Shown: positions 18,730 to 27,401, counted from the first letter of the stretch. The stretch is DNA of 64,000 bases from Chryseobacterium elymi (GCF_003385495.1 NZ_QNUH01000008.1:1-64000); one strand, 5' to 3'. Translations and numbers: made by a program. Notes: a model not told the origin generated them from the letters alone.

Positions 18730-20121
18730 TTACCCAAATACACTTAAATTTTTTGCAATATCTTTACCTGCATACGGTGGGAAAACATCCAGTTCTAAAT
18801 CCGGGTTTCCTATTAGCATCGCTTTTGTATTGCTCAATGCATCGAAACCTGCTTTACCATAATACTTACCCATCCCGGCATATCCAACCCCTCCAAAAGG
18901 TAAACTGTCTATCCAGCAGTGCAGGTTGGTCTGGTTTACACAGCCGCCACCAAAAGAAACTGCATTTAGGAAATAATCTATATTCTGCTGATTTTTACTA
19001 AAGAAATAAGCTGCCAGAGATTTTGGTTTACGCTTGATGATCTCTATAATTTCCTTTAAATCTTTATATACTAAAATAGGGAATACTGGTCCAAAAATCT
19101 CCTGCTGCATTGCAGGGTCTTCCCAGGTACTCGGGTACAAAATGGTAGGTTCTACATATCTTGCTTTTACATCAAATCTCCCCCCTAAAATTACTTTTTC
19201 GGGGATGATATAAGAGGCTACCCTTTCGGTATCGTGCTCACTTATCATCCTTGCAAAATCAGGGCTTTGACTTGGGTCTTCTCCATACATTTTTACAACA
19301 GAGGCCTTCAGCTTATCCAGAAATTCATCAGCTATATTTTCATGAATATATACATAACCTGGAGCGATGCACCATTGTCCGGAAATTGCCATATGTCCCC
19401 AAACTATACGGTCAACCGCAATATCGAGATTGGCAGTCTCATCAACCACGGCAGGATTTTGCCCTCCCAATTCCAAAACAACAGGTGTAAGGTTTTCAGC
19501 CGCAGCTCTCATGACTACTTTTCCTACCGCAGAACTTCCCGTAAAGAAAATAAAATCGAAAGGCAGTTCTAATAAGGCCGTGATTTCTTCTCGTCCCCCA
19601 GTAACAATATTTACAGCTTCAGGCTCAAAATATTTTGGAATAAGGTTTTGAAAAAGCGCAGCAACTGTAGGGGTTGTATTTGCAGGTTTAAGAATAACTG
19701 GATTTCCCGCCGCCAATGCTGCTATTGCCGGATCAAGCAGCAATAAAATAGGCGCATTGAACGGGCCAATAACCAAAGTTACCCCAAAAGGTTCCTTGTA
19801 AATAACACCCCTGTTGCCAGTTTCTTCCAATCCTTTTGGTATGGCAACTGGTTCCGGGGTCATTAGTTGTTTAAGATTTTCTTTATAATATTTTATATTT
19901 CCCAATGGAACTGTAATTTCAAACAACTGCTCGAAAGGCGGTTTGTTGAAATCGGTTTTTAGTGCCTGACAAAATGTCTCCTGATTTTCGATAAGCATTT
20001 TCTCCAATCTGTTGAGCTGATCCATCCGCCATTCGTAGGTTTTGGAAACATCGGTATAAAAGAATTCTTTTTGTGTGTCGAAAAGTGATTGATATTTGTT
20101 CATAAGTGTGTTGTTTTGCAT
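18730..20121 (-). CDS. Aldehyde dehydrogenase (class 3-like)
   Basis: 463 residues, the length of class 3 or coniferyl-type aldehyde dehydrogenases. Seen are GPFNAPILLLLDP (residues 119-131, with the transition-state Asn at 122), KPANTTP (145-151), FFTGSSAVGK (192-201, cofactor binding), LELGGQNP with the general base Glu217, and GQWCIAPGYV with the nucleophile Cys251. GQWCIAP replaces the usual GQxCxAP, with Trp at the variable position, so the active site is complete. It oxidises an aldehyde with NAD(P)+ in the cytoplasm. This is the first gene of the unit. The ATG at 20121 or the one at 20103 could be used; both lie behind the palindrome at 20139-20159. Confidence 0.88.
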   Translation of the reverse strand: MQNNTLMNKYQSLFDTQKEFFYTDVSKTYEWRMDQLNRLEKMLIENQETFCQALKTDFNKPPFEQLFEITVPLGNIKYYKENLKQLMTPEPVAIPKGLEETGNRGVIYKEPFGVTLVIGPFNAPILLLLDPAIAALAAGNPVILKPANTTPTVAALFQNLIPKYFEPEAVNIVTGGREEITALLELPFDFIFFTGSSAVGKVVMRAAAENLTPVVLELGGQNPAVVDETANLDIAVDRIVWGHMAISGQWCIAPGYVYIHENIADEFLDKLKASVVKMYGEDPSQSPDFARMISEHDTERVASYIIPEKVILGGRFDVKARYVEPTILYPSTWEDPAMQQEIFGPVFPILVYKDLKEIIEIIKRKPKSLAAYFFSKNQQNIDYFLNAVSFGGGCVNQTNLHCWIDSLPFGGVGYAGMGKYYGKAGFDALSNTKAMLIGNPDLELDVFPPYAGKDIAKNLSVFG

Positions 20122-20138
20122 TTTTAATAAAAATTGTT

Positions 20139-20159
20139 ATGTAACACATTAAGTTACAT
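20139..20159 (-). promoter_or_regulatory. Palindromic operator candidate before the seven-gene unit
   Basis: The perfect 7-base arms ATGTAAC and GTTACAT are separated by 7 bases and lie 18-38 bases upstream of the aldehyde dehydrogenase start. Spacing and position suit a dimeric TetR-, HxlR- or MarR-type repressor. No such regulator gene is adjacent, so the regulator is unknown. Confidence 0.55.
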
Positions 20160-20289
20160 TCTTATTTTATATGAAGAATCGTCATGTTATTTCATGTTGT
20201 AAAAATTTAGTCAGACAAGATAAATACTGCTTAAATATGTATCTGAAAAGTCTGTATTTACTATAAGTCTCTCTCATAAAATTCAGAAT

Positions 20290-20856
20290 TCAGTATAAAT
20301 AATTTTGTGCTATGAATAAAATATCAAAAGCAAATAAAATAAAGAAAAGACAGGTTTGTACTTTTTTATTTGATGACTTGATTCCGAGAAAGCAAAGAGC
20401 AATATGCAGTATATTTCTTACGGGATATGTCCAGTGAAGTGACTGAAAATAAGCCTTACCTTTCAAAAGAGAATCCCCGAAATCTATTACAAAAAGAAGT
20501 ATCTGAAATAAGAAAAACCAATTTTTCCTGGAAAAAAAGTAGTCCTTATAGTCTTTATATTCATCTATATTATCCGGAAAAATCAGTACACATAATACAT
20601 AGTACAATGTGGTATAGATAATTAAGAATAAATAGCTGAAAAAATTCCAATGTTGAACAGTTTCAAGCCGGTATTCCCACCACCAAAAAAGAACAATTAA
20701 AATAAAAATATAAAATACCCAACATAAATGTAACCAGTAAATAGATTTGCTTTTCCTGGGATGATCTATCAATTTTACTACATTTTTCAGTAATTGAGCT
20801 ACTCCAAAACCCAAAATCATACTTATTATAACTCTTATATGGGAAAATGAATCCAT
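20290..20856 (-). CDS. Hypothetical multi-helix membrane protein
   Basis: 188 residues with about six hydrophobic helices (VIISMILGFGVAQLL, WLHLCWVFYIFILIVLFWWW, FFSYLFLIIYTTLYYVLCVL, NWFFLFQILLFVIDFGDSLL, ILHIALCFLGI, LFFILFAFDILFIAQNYLY), rich in Trp, Phe and Tyr. It resembles small uncharacterised membrane proteins of Bacteroidota, and I cannot name the family. It lies 168 bases upstream of the aldehyde dehydrogenase gene on the same strand. The operator-like palindrome stands between them, so it is more likely a separate unit. Confidence 0.65.
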   Translation of the reverse strand: MDSFSHIRVIISMILGFGVAQLLKNVVKLIDHPRKSKSIYWLHLCWVFYIFILIVLFWWWEYRLETVQHWNFFSYLFLIIYTTLYYVLCVLIFPDNIDEYKDYKDYFFSRKNWFFLFQILLFVIDFGDSLLKGKAYFQSLHWTYPVRNILHIALCFLGIKSSNKKVQTCLFFILFAFDILFIAQNYLY

Positions 20857-20932
20857 AGTATAATTTTTTTAGAATTTGAAATAAAATGGATAATCTGATT
20901 TATAGAGTCCAAGCTTTTCTAACAGTACTGTA

Positions 20933-21098
20933 TTTTCACGTCTTCCACAGAAAATCTAACTTCCATTCTATGAAGTTTTGCCTCATTGGAAACCAAATGA
21001 TGAGCTTTTTGGTAGGAAAGGTATGATTTAGGTTCTCCGATTATATTGTTTTGCCCGTTCATTATTTTAAGTTAAATTTTCTGTGGAAGACGTGAAAA
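20933..21098. mobile_element. 166-bp inverted-repeat element (MITE-like)
   Basis: 30-base arms at 20933-20962 and 21069-21098 are complementary with one mismatch; the outer ends read TTTTCACGTCTTCCACAGAA. The interior is about 106 bases. A reverse-strand frame of 47 codons (21062-20919) spans the interior and the left arm, but no homology is recognised. The right arm abuts the point where the SDR gene remnant loses similarity, so the element probably inserted there. No clear target duplication is seen. A large hairpin with another origin remains possible. Confidence 0.5.
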
Positions 21099-21372
21099 CC
21101 AACTGTTAACACCTCCGAATTGAGCAATTGTTTCATCAAAGAATCTACTAGCATCTTCAACTTTTGTTAGATCACCCTGGAACAAAAGTGCTTATGCTCC
21201 AGAGACTCGAACTTCTGCCAAAATTTTTCACTTCCCGCATTTGAGCTTTCGTAGTTACAGTGTATTGCTAATTTCACTCCTTTGCTGCGAAGTCTCTGCT
21301 AAGAAAACCACCGAGGTTTATACAGCCACCAGCAATTAAAACAACCTTGTCTTTTAAATCATTTTTTGACAT
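21099..21372 (-). pseudogene. Short-chain dehydrogenase N-terminal remnant
   Basis: From the ATG at 21372 the text reads KNDLKDKVVLIAGGCINLGG, an SDR start with the cofactor motif degraded (normally TGGxxxxGG). After a frameshift it continues with KGVKLAIHCNYESSNAG, and after a second shift with ALLFQGDLTKVEDASRFFDE and TIAQFGGVN, the conserved middle part. It ends at the inverted-repeat element. The catalytic Tyr-Lys half is gone, so the product is dead. Confidence 0.7.
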
Positions 21373-21640
21373 AATTATATTTTTCTAAGTAAAGATTAGT
21401 AACACAAAACTGCAAAAAAAACAATTTCAAAGCATGGTGAACTTTACGGAATATGTTAGCTATTCGGAATTTCTTTTGTATATTCTTCTTTAACTTATCT
21501 GGTGTTAATTTTCTTCATCTTTTGATAAAATGTATATCAATGAAGCTCGCAACACCGGAACTAATACATACAAGGCATAATAAAAATATACATAAAAATA
21601 AGTTTTTAAGGGTTTGCAAGGAGATGGTTCGAATCCCTCA

Positions 21641-21745
21641 CTATCACAAAATATTTCAAGCAACTTCAAATTTATGGTTATATAAAATATACTTCTTCCT
21701 GTAATCCCGCATATAAAAGTACTGTGATAGTTCTAAATTTTATGC
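21641..21745 (+). pseudogene. Fragment of the 3146-3451 hypothetical gene
   Basis: Read in frame after one extra base, the stretch gives YFKQLQIYGYIKYTSSCNPA and then YKSTVIVLNF. That closely parallels YFKELQDFGYIKYTPSYHPA and YKSTIAFLNF in the gene at 3146-3451. It begins immediately after a tRNA-like GGTTCGAATCCCTC at 21626, so the join was made at or near a tRNA 3' end. No start codon remains. Confidence 0.7.
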
Positions 21746-21798
21746 ACCCTTTTGGGGGTCTCAACAATAAAATCGCATATCATACCACACAATAAAGC

Positions 21799-21832
21799 AA
21801 AATAGAGTTGGTTAATTGCCAACTCTATTTTA
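21799..21832. terminator. Hairpin with T-rich flank
   Basis: The arms AAAATAGAGTTGG and CCAACTCTATTTT enclose a 7-base loop. It stands after the pseudogene fragment at 21641-21745 and may be the old terminator of that module. Confidence 0.7.
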
Positions 21833-22085
21833 TTCAAAAATTGTAACTTTTATAAAGAGATTAAGAAGCTAATGCTTATAGTCACAGGATCCGAACCGAA
21901 TCACCTATCACCTAAATAACTAATTAGCAATGAGATATCTTTTAATAAAAATAATATTAAAATGAAAGGTTCGAAAACGCATACCTTTCACCTTATCTTA
22001 ATAGGATTCGAACTGTTTTTCAAATTTTTAAAAACATTGTTTCAGGTACATATACATAAAATCCAGTTTAAATCAACTAACAACC

Positions 22086-22117
22086 GGTTCGATGATAGTC
22101 CTGCCAAGCTCACTTAA
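22086..22117 (+). repeat. Degenerate tRNA 3'-end / attachment-like repeat, copy B
   Basis: It runs from GGTTCGA to TCACTTAA and matches 3487-3518 at 29 of 32 bases. A terminator hairpin follows, as in copy A, but with a different stem. The sequence of other tRNA arms is absent. Confidence 0.6.
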
Positions 22118-22145
22118 GGAGACATTATTTGATAGTTGTCTCCTT
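22116..22145 (+). terminator. Hairpin terminator after attachment-like repeat B
   Basis: The arms AAGGAGAC and GTCTCCTT enclose a 14-base loop, followed by a run of T. Its position mirrors the terminator behind copy A and behind tRNA-Arg. Confidence 0.75.
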
Positions 22146-22387
22146 TTTTATACCCATGAAAATCTGTGCCCCAAACTTTTACTATCGGAACATTTATATT
22201 ACTGATATAGTTGAAGACAGATAAATGGTATTTAAAAGCAAGAAGAAACACATGGCTTTACCGGGTCTTAATCTCTTGTTATAAAACCGACATCCTATTA
22301 ATTAACTCAGTTGCCTAATATGTAATACAAGAAGAGGATATCTAAAATATTTCTTCTTTTAAACCGTAACTACAGCACGATCTATCT

Positions 22388-23071
22388 TTAAATAGCCGCA
22401 CTGTATTTAGCCACAAATTGCTCAAACTTACGATCTGTATTTCGCATAACCGGTCCGTGACCGAAGCAGATAATGGCAGGGTTCAGTTTTGCTAACTTCT
22501 GGAGCGATTTGATGTTGAGCTGTTGATCGGAAGTGAATATGTTCGGCGGAAGCCGCAGACCGGTCGCTGTCGTGAGCAGATTCATATTTGTCGCTACATC
22601 TCCAATTATCAGTACACCATCCTGCTCACGGAATAAAGAAATATGGCCTGCCGAATGTCCGGGTGTCTCTATTACCCGAAAATTTCCGATCATATCGTTT
22701 TCAACAATTGTCCTTTCGACCTTATGACCCTGACCTGCCCAGTACTTTTGTTGAAGCTTTGCTACCCAATGTTGCGGAGTTGGATAGTCGCTGGTTACCA
22801 TACCCGTTTCAGTCCTAAAAACTTCGTCGGGATGACAGAGCAAGGGTATCGCGAACTCAGCGCATATCTGATCGCTACAGCCCTGGTGGTCTGCATGCGC
22901 GTGCGTCAGTATATGTTGATAAACGGGAATTTTCTGGAGAGCTTTCTTTACAGTGGTATACGAACTCCGTATTCCGGAGTCTACCAATACACCTTCAATA
23001 ATATAGCCGTTGATACTGTTTCGTGGCATCAGTGGAATCTGGAACACTTCGGGAGCAATTTGACATAACAT
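22388..23071 (-). CDS. MBL-fold metallo-hydrolase
   Basis: 227 residues of the metallo-beta-lactamase fold. The metal-binding motif is HAHADHQG (H-x-H-x-D-H), the next His lies in TPGHSAGH, an Asp in IIGDVA, and the last His in CFGHGP. No lid or substrate domain is present, so the substrate (a lactone, thioester or phosphoester) cannot be read. Base composition is richer in G+C than the surroundings: the 60 bases from 22501 hold 32 G or C. It follows a CRP-family regulator gene by 55 bases on the same strand, so it may be its target and co-transcribed partner. Confidence 0.85.
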   Translation of the reverse strand: MLCQIAPEVFQIPLMPRNSINGYIIEGVLVDSGIRSSYTTVKKALQKIPVYQHILTHAHADHQGCSDQICAEFAIPLLCHPDEVFRTETGMVTSDYPTPQHWVAKLQQKYWAGQGHKVERTIVENDMIGNFRVIETPGHSAGHISLFREQDGVLIIGDVATNMNLLTTATGLRLPPNIFTSDQQLNIKSLQKLAKLNPAIICFGHGPVMRNTDRKFEQFVAKYSAAI

Positions 23072-23126
23072 AGTTTTTTTTATGCAAATCTACATCGCTG
23101 ATTAGGGCTACATAAGGACATTTGTC

Positions 23127-23714
23127 CTATAATACATTGGGTCTATGTATTTGTCCTTTGGCCCGTGTAAGCGATCGCGGCGTGATGCCTAGGTATGACG
23201 CCAGGTCCTGCGTCGCTATGCGCTGAATGAGTATCGGTTCGCTAGAGAGGACATGACGGTATTTATCCACAGCCGACTTATTATTGTAATTCAGCAGATA
23301 ACGTTCCTTTTGATTATACTCCTTCTCCATCACCGATTTTATAACTCCGTTCCAAGCGGTTACCTGATCAAGCAGATGCCGATAATCGGGGTAGGTTATC
23401 CGATAGATCACGCTATCTTCTATAGCCCTGATGCTTCTTCTGGATTTTTCCTGCCTCACAAACTCTGAAAACGAGGTGACGAATTCATTCTCAAACTTGA
23501 AGCATGTTATATTTTCATTTCCCTCTTTGTCAATAGCGTATGCTTTTACAGCGCCACTGGAAATAAATCCAATATGACGGCAGGATTCATCCTCACGAAT
23601 AAAAAAATCACCTTTTCTTAAGGAGACCGGTTTGAAGAACTGCGCAGAAAAGTTGATTTCCTCAGCCGATAGTCCTCCTATTGAGGATAGATAATTTTCA
23701 AATACGTCAGTCAT
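23127..23714 (-). CDS. CRP/FNR-family transcriptional regulator
   Basis: 195 residues. An N-terminal cyclic-nucleotide-binding-type beta barrel (FFIREDESCRHIGFISSGAVKAY, shown in full only as family pattern) is followed by the dimer helix and a C-terminal helix-turn-helix with RIATQDLASYLGITPRSLTR. There is no cysteine cluster of the FNR type; the only Cys residues are in the barrel. This matches the many short Crp/Fnr regulators of Bacteroidota, whose effectors are mostly unknown. Codon use is G+C-rich, like the MBL gene downstream. It probably regulates itself and that gene. Confidence 0.85.
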   Translation of the reverse strand: MTDVFENYLSSIGGLSAEEINFSAQFFKPVSLRKGDFFIREDESCRHIGFISSGAVKAYAIDKEGNENITCFKFENEFVTSFSEFVRQEKSRRSIRAIEDSVIYRITYPDYRHLLDQVTAWNGVIKSVMEKEYNQKERYLLNYNNKSAVDKYRHVLSSEPILIQRIATQDLASYLGITPRSLTRAKGQIHRPNVL

Positions 23715-23955
23715 TTCGCCGTCTTTTCGTCCTTTTTATTTTTTCAACTGTGTATGGATATATACCAAATCCAACATCCAAATCTAACAATTATTATATA
23801 TTCAAAACTAACAATTATTTCTCTGTTAGGCCTTTTTTTGCATCAAATAAATGATGACATGCTCCTTAATTGATGGGACGTTTTCCCCTTAATTCTTCGT
23901 TTATCTTTTCGCAAACAACACCCCTTTCTCAGCAAGAACAAGATCAATATCAAGT
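23715..23955. other. Short intergenic stretch before membrane remnant
   Basis: A+T-rich and without a gene. It contains the A+T-rich leader of the divergent CRP gene and the repeated phrase AACAATTATT, seen twice within 40 bases (from about 23787). Confidence 0.3.
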
Positions 23956-24511
23956 GCTTTTCCTGTTTTCAATAAGAATGCTAACGATCTAGACAATCTC
24001 GCCTTTGACTATTATGCCAATAAGATGTTTAAAGGAAGTGAAAAAAATGAATTCCTTTTTCATCCGAACAGTATAAACTATCTAAAAATAAAGAGATCTT
24101 TGAGTACTTCTGGTTCCTGCTTTTATTATTTTAGCCATGACCTTTTATATTGTATATGCTATCAGCCCAGGAATAGCAGAAAGCACTGCCAATCCGTGGA
24201 AATATGCACTGGGAAGGTATGTTTTATGTTTTTCTATTTGCTGTGTCCTGTTCTGGTTTGTCTTTTTGTTCATGCCTGCTGTGATGTTGGATCCCGGAAT
24301 AATAAATTATAAGATTCTGTTTACCATTCCCGTTTCGAAGTCGAAAATCTTTTTTTCTAAAGCTTTGTTTATCCGGATCACGGTTTTGTTCTCCACATTA
24401 CTATCGTACATTCTATTTTTAGGAAGCGGTTATCTCCTAGCAGGCATTTTTCCTGACTTGGGCTATCAGAATTATGATTACAGGGAGGTTATATTTTATG
24501 AAATGAGTTAA
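23956..24511 (+). pseudogene. Membrane protein remnant (ABC-2 permease-like)
   Basis: The forward strand reads NKNANDLDNLAFDYYANKMF and on to a frame change near 24095 (KEIFEYFWF). A second open piece then runs to 24511 with three or four membrane helices (FIILAMTFYIVYAI, YVLCFSICCVLFWFVFLFM, ALFIRITVLFSTLLSYILFL). The phrases PVSKSKIFFSKALFIR and LGSGYLLAG between helices suit a permease subunit of an export system. Both ends are missing, and no ATPase gene is near. Confidence 0.45.
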
Positions 24512-24557
24512 GATAAGTTTATAAAACTTAAAGCTTAAAAATTTTCAGAAAGTCTTA

Positions 24558-25049
24558 TTAATGCAAATTTCTTTTAGGAAGCTTTTGCTTAGCTTTTATA
24601 TTCTTAAAAAGCTCTTTGTAAAGATTTTCTAATTCTTTCGGGGGTATTCCTGCATCAAAACTTGACGATTCGTAGGTCTTGCCATCAACAGTAATTGATA
24701 TACTGGAAATTAAGGCTCTATCTGTAAACCTTCCTTCAGAAGGAGATTTTAGTGATGCAATTTTTTCAAGATCTATTACTTCAATCTGTTTTATAATGTT
24801 TGTCCAATCTAGAGGTGATAAAGCAGAAACTGAAACATTTCCGTTTAGAGACGTCGTTCTAGAATTTGGGATAAATGTTATCAGTCTGTCTGTACCTCTT
24901 GTCTGTTCTTTGATTTCTATTTTTTCAATCTTGGATTTTTTTTGTACGGCATTTGATGTAAATGCATCCGGATTGCCCTTTTGTTGGGAAGTACAGTTTG
25001 CATTACATAAAATAAGGGAAGTTAACGTAATTATAAGTTTAGAATTCAT
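24558..25049 (-). CDS. Hypothetical lipoprotein
   Basis: The start at 25049 gives a clean lipoprotein signal (MNSKLIITLTSLILCNANC); the longer frame from 25100 would spoil it. 163 residues. After a Ser/Lys linker comes a compact domain with RLITFIPNSRTTSLNG, SALSPLDWTNIIKQIEVIDL and SSISITVDGKTYESSSFDAG, all short amphipathic strands. It ends in a basic tail (KAKQKLPKRNLH). No known family is recognised. It is divergent from the metallopeptidase gene, with 78 bases between starts. Confidence 0.65.
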   Translation of the reverse strand: MNSKLIITLTSLILCNANCTSQQKGNPDAFTSNAVQKKSKIEKIEIKEQTRGTDRLITFIPNSRTTSLNGNVSVSALSPLDWTNIIKQIEVIDLEKIASLKSPSEGRFTDRALISSISITVDGKTYESSSFDAGIPPKELENLYKELFKNIKAKQKLPKRNLH

Positions 25050-25095
25050 TTTATGTGTTTTAAAATTTTCAAACCAAATTATTAATAAAAATAAA

Positions 25096-25103
25096 TACAT
25101 TTG
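25096..25103 (+). promoter_or_regulatory. Promoter -7 box TACATTTG before the M43 peptidase
   Basis: It matches the Bacteroidota consensus TAnnTTTG and lies 24 bases before the start codon at 25128. A clear -33 TTTG is not seen. Confidence 0.5.
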
Positions 25104-25127
25104 TAAAATTAATTAAATTATATACAC

Positions 25128-27140
25128 ATGAAAGGTAAAACTACTTTTAAATTACCGTTTTTATTTTTTTTAACACTCTTCTGTTTAGTTTTCGGACAGA
25201 AAAGTGATTCTACAGATAAGATTGTTTTTGGAAAAACTTATACACTTGAAGAGCTTAGAAAAACAAATGGGTTTGTGAGATGCGCTTCTACGGAATATGA
25301 AGCCATGCTGCAGCAAAAGGATCCAAAGAGGATGACTGAGCAAGAGTTTGAAGACTGGATCGGTCCATTGATTGCTAATGCACAAGCTAACAAATCTCAA
25401 AATGGAGGAATCATTACAATTCCTGTGGTAGTACATGTTATCCACAATGGAGAACCTTTAGGTACTGCACCTAATATCACCGACAAACAGGTTCAGTCTC
25501 AGATTACTGTAATGAACAATGACTTCAGAAAACTGGCAGGAACCCCGGGAGCAAACAGCAGCCCTGTAGGAGCAGACACGATGATACAATTTGCACTGGC
25601 AAAAGTGGATCCTAAAGGAAATCCTACGAATGGCATAGACCGTGTAAACCTATGTCAGCCTTCCTGGTCTACTTCTGTTATTGACAGTTATGTAAAACCA
25701 GTTACCATCTGGGACCCTACAAAATACATGAATATGTGGAGTGTAAACTTCTCTGATCCAGATCTACTTGGCTACGCACAATTCCCTTCTAATTCTACTT
25801 TACCGGGATTGAATACCAATGGAGGTTATGCAGATACTGACGGAGTAGTAGCAAATTATGCCACTTTTGGAAGCAGTACTTATAACGATGGAACATTTTT
25901 ATTAAGCGCTCCGTATGACCGTGGAAGAACAATGACTCATGAAGTAGGACATTTCTTAGGATTGAGACATATCTGGGGAGACTCAAACTGTGGAACCGAT
26001 TATGTTGCGGACACTCCAGTACATAGAACATCCAATGGAGGATGCCCTACGCATCCTAAAGCAAATACCTGTGGGACTACTGATGAAATGTTCGAAAACT
26101 ACATGGATTACACCTTTGATACCTGCATGAATATTTTCACAATCAATCAAAAGGACAGAATGGTTGCAGTAATGAACAATTCTCCAAGAAGAATGGAACT
26201 GAAAACTTCAACCGCAGATATTGCTATTCCTTTATTTGCTAATGATGGTGAACTGAAAGGAGAAAGAAACTGCAATGAAACTTCATGTGCTGATGCTCCG
26301 TCTGCTGTCACTGCCCAATTCTCACTATACAACAGAGGAACCAGTCCACTTACGTCTGCTGTTATCACTTACTCTGTGAATGGTGGACCTCAGCAGACAA
26401 CAAACTGGAATGGAAACTTAGCCCCAGACCAGTATGCCATAATCAGCATTCCTTCAGGTGCAGGAGCTGGTAGTATTTCAGCTAATATTACATCAGTAAA
26501 CGGAACTACTGACCAAAGAGCAACTAATAACTCAGCTTCTGTAGTTCTTGGAAATACAGTACCGGTATCAAGTACAAATTTCACGTTCGAATTACAGCTT
26601 GATTATTATGGTTCAGAAACAACATGGGATCTAAAAAACAGTGCAGGAAGTATATTATATAGTGGAGGGAATTATCCTGACACTGATCCTAACTTCCCTG
26701 CCCTTCTTACTGAAAACTGGACCCTGCCTCTTAATGATTGTTATACTTTCACTATCAATGATAGCTATGGTGACGGTATCTATATAGATGAAGGCTTCTA
26801 TAGAATTAAAAACTCAGCCGGAGCTATCATAGTCGCAGGACAAGAGTTTACAGACATACAACAAAAACAATTCAAAGTAGTAGGAGCATTAGCTACAAGC
26901 GAAGTAACAAAAGACAAAAATACAGCCGGAATTTACCCGAATCCTGTAAATGATATTCTTAACGTTACGAACATAGCTAATACTACTAAATATGAAATTT
27001 ACAATGCTGTTGGACAGATCGTAAAATCCGGTGCTCTTGAAGATCAGAAAATACGAGTGGCAGAATTGACAAAAGGAACCTATTTCATCACATTTAAAAA
27101 TGACAAGAAAGCAGAAAGTGTAAAATTTATAAAAAAATAA
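25128..27140 (+). CDS. Secreted M43-family zinc metallopeptidase with T9SS domain
   Basis: 670 residues. The signal peptide (FLFFLTLFCLVFGQ) and a propeptide are followed by the cytophagalysin/pappalysin catalytic domain. Markers are IPVVVHVIHNGE (98-110), the zinc site HEVGHFLGLRH (271-281; H271, H275, H281, E272) and the Met-turn region ENYMDYTFDTCM. A beta-sandwich region follows (residues about 370-480), then another module with DLKNSAGSILYSGG and NDSYGDGIYIDEG. The type A sorting domain at the end reads AGIYPNPVNDILNVTN and VKFIKK. It is therefore secreted by the type IX system and digests protein outside the cell. A promoter box lies upstream and a strong terminator downstream. Confidence 0.92.
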   Translation: MKGKTTFKLPFLFFLTLFCLVFGQKSDSTDKIVFGKTYTLEELRKTNGFVRCASTEYEAMLQQKDPKRMTEQEFEDWIGPLIANAQANKSQNGGIITIPVVVHVIHNGEPLGTAPNITDKQVQSQITVMNNDFRKLAGTPGANSSPVGADTMIQFALAKVDPKGNPTNGIDRVNLCQPSWSTSVIDSYVKPVTIWDPTKYMNMWSVNFSDPDLLGYAQFPSNSTLPGLNTNGGYADTDGVVANYATFGSSTYNDGTFLLSAPYDRGRTMTHEVGHFLGLRHIWGDSNCGTDYVADTPVHRTSNGGCPTHPKANTCGTTDEMFENYMDYTFDTCMNIFTINQKDRMVAVMNNSPRRMELKTSTADIAIPLFANDGELKGERNCNETSCADAPSAVTAQFSLYNRGTSPLTSAVITYSVNGGPQQTTNWNGNLAPDQYAIISIPSGAGAGSISANITSVNGTTDQRATNNSASVVLGNTVPVSSTNFTFELQLDYYGSETTWDLKNSAGSILYSGGNYPDTDPNFPALLTENWTLPLNDCYTFTINDSYGDGIYIDEGFYRIKNSAGAIIVAGQEFTDIQQKQFKVVGALATSEVTKDKNTAGIYPNPVNDILNVTNIANTTKYEIYNAVGQIVKSGALEDQKIRVAELTKGTYFITFKNDKKAESVKFIKK

Positions 27141-27177
27141 ATTAAATCTTAAACTGCAGTTTTCTTAATTGTAATAA

Positions 27178-27200
27178 ACCTTCGGAAAAATTCCGAAGGT
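27178..27200 (+). terminator. Intrinsic terminator of the M43 gene
   Basis: The arms ACCTTCGGAA and TTCCGAAGGT with a loop of three bases are followed by a run of T. Confidence 0.92.
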
Positions 27201-27401
27201 TTTTTTTATTCACTTTAAAATTTTATAAAAATCTGCTATGAAAGCTAAATTTCAAAAAATTACATCTAAAGTATTGATATATAATCTTCAATATTTTATT
27301 ACATAAGGAAATTGTGTTTTCTTGACTTATAAATATTTTAATAACATTAATTATTATTCAATATTTTTTCAAATTTCTCTTTTTTATTTAAAAAAAGTTA
27401 T

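Noticed and set aside
21453..21704. 83-codon forward frame
   Set aside because: It crosses the tRNA-like scar and reads the pseudogene fragment in the wrong frame.
22643..23068. 141-codon forward-strand frame
   Set aside because: Antisense to the MBL hydrolase, which has a complete metal-binding motif set.
24679..25116. 145-codon forward-strand frame
   Set aside because: Antisense to the lipoprotein gene and running into the metallopeptidase promoter.
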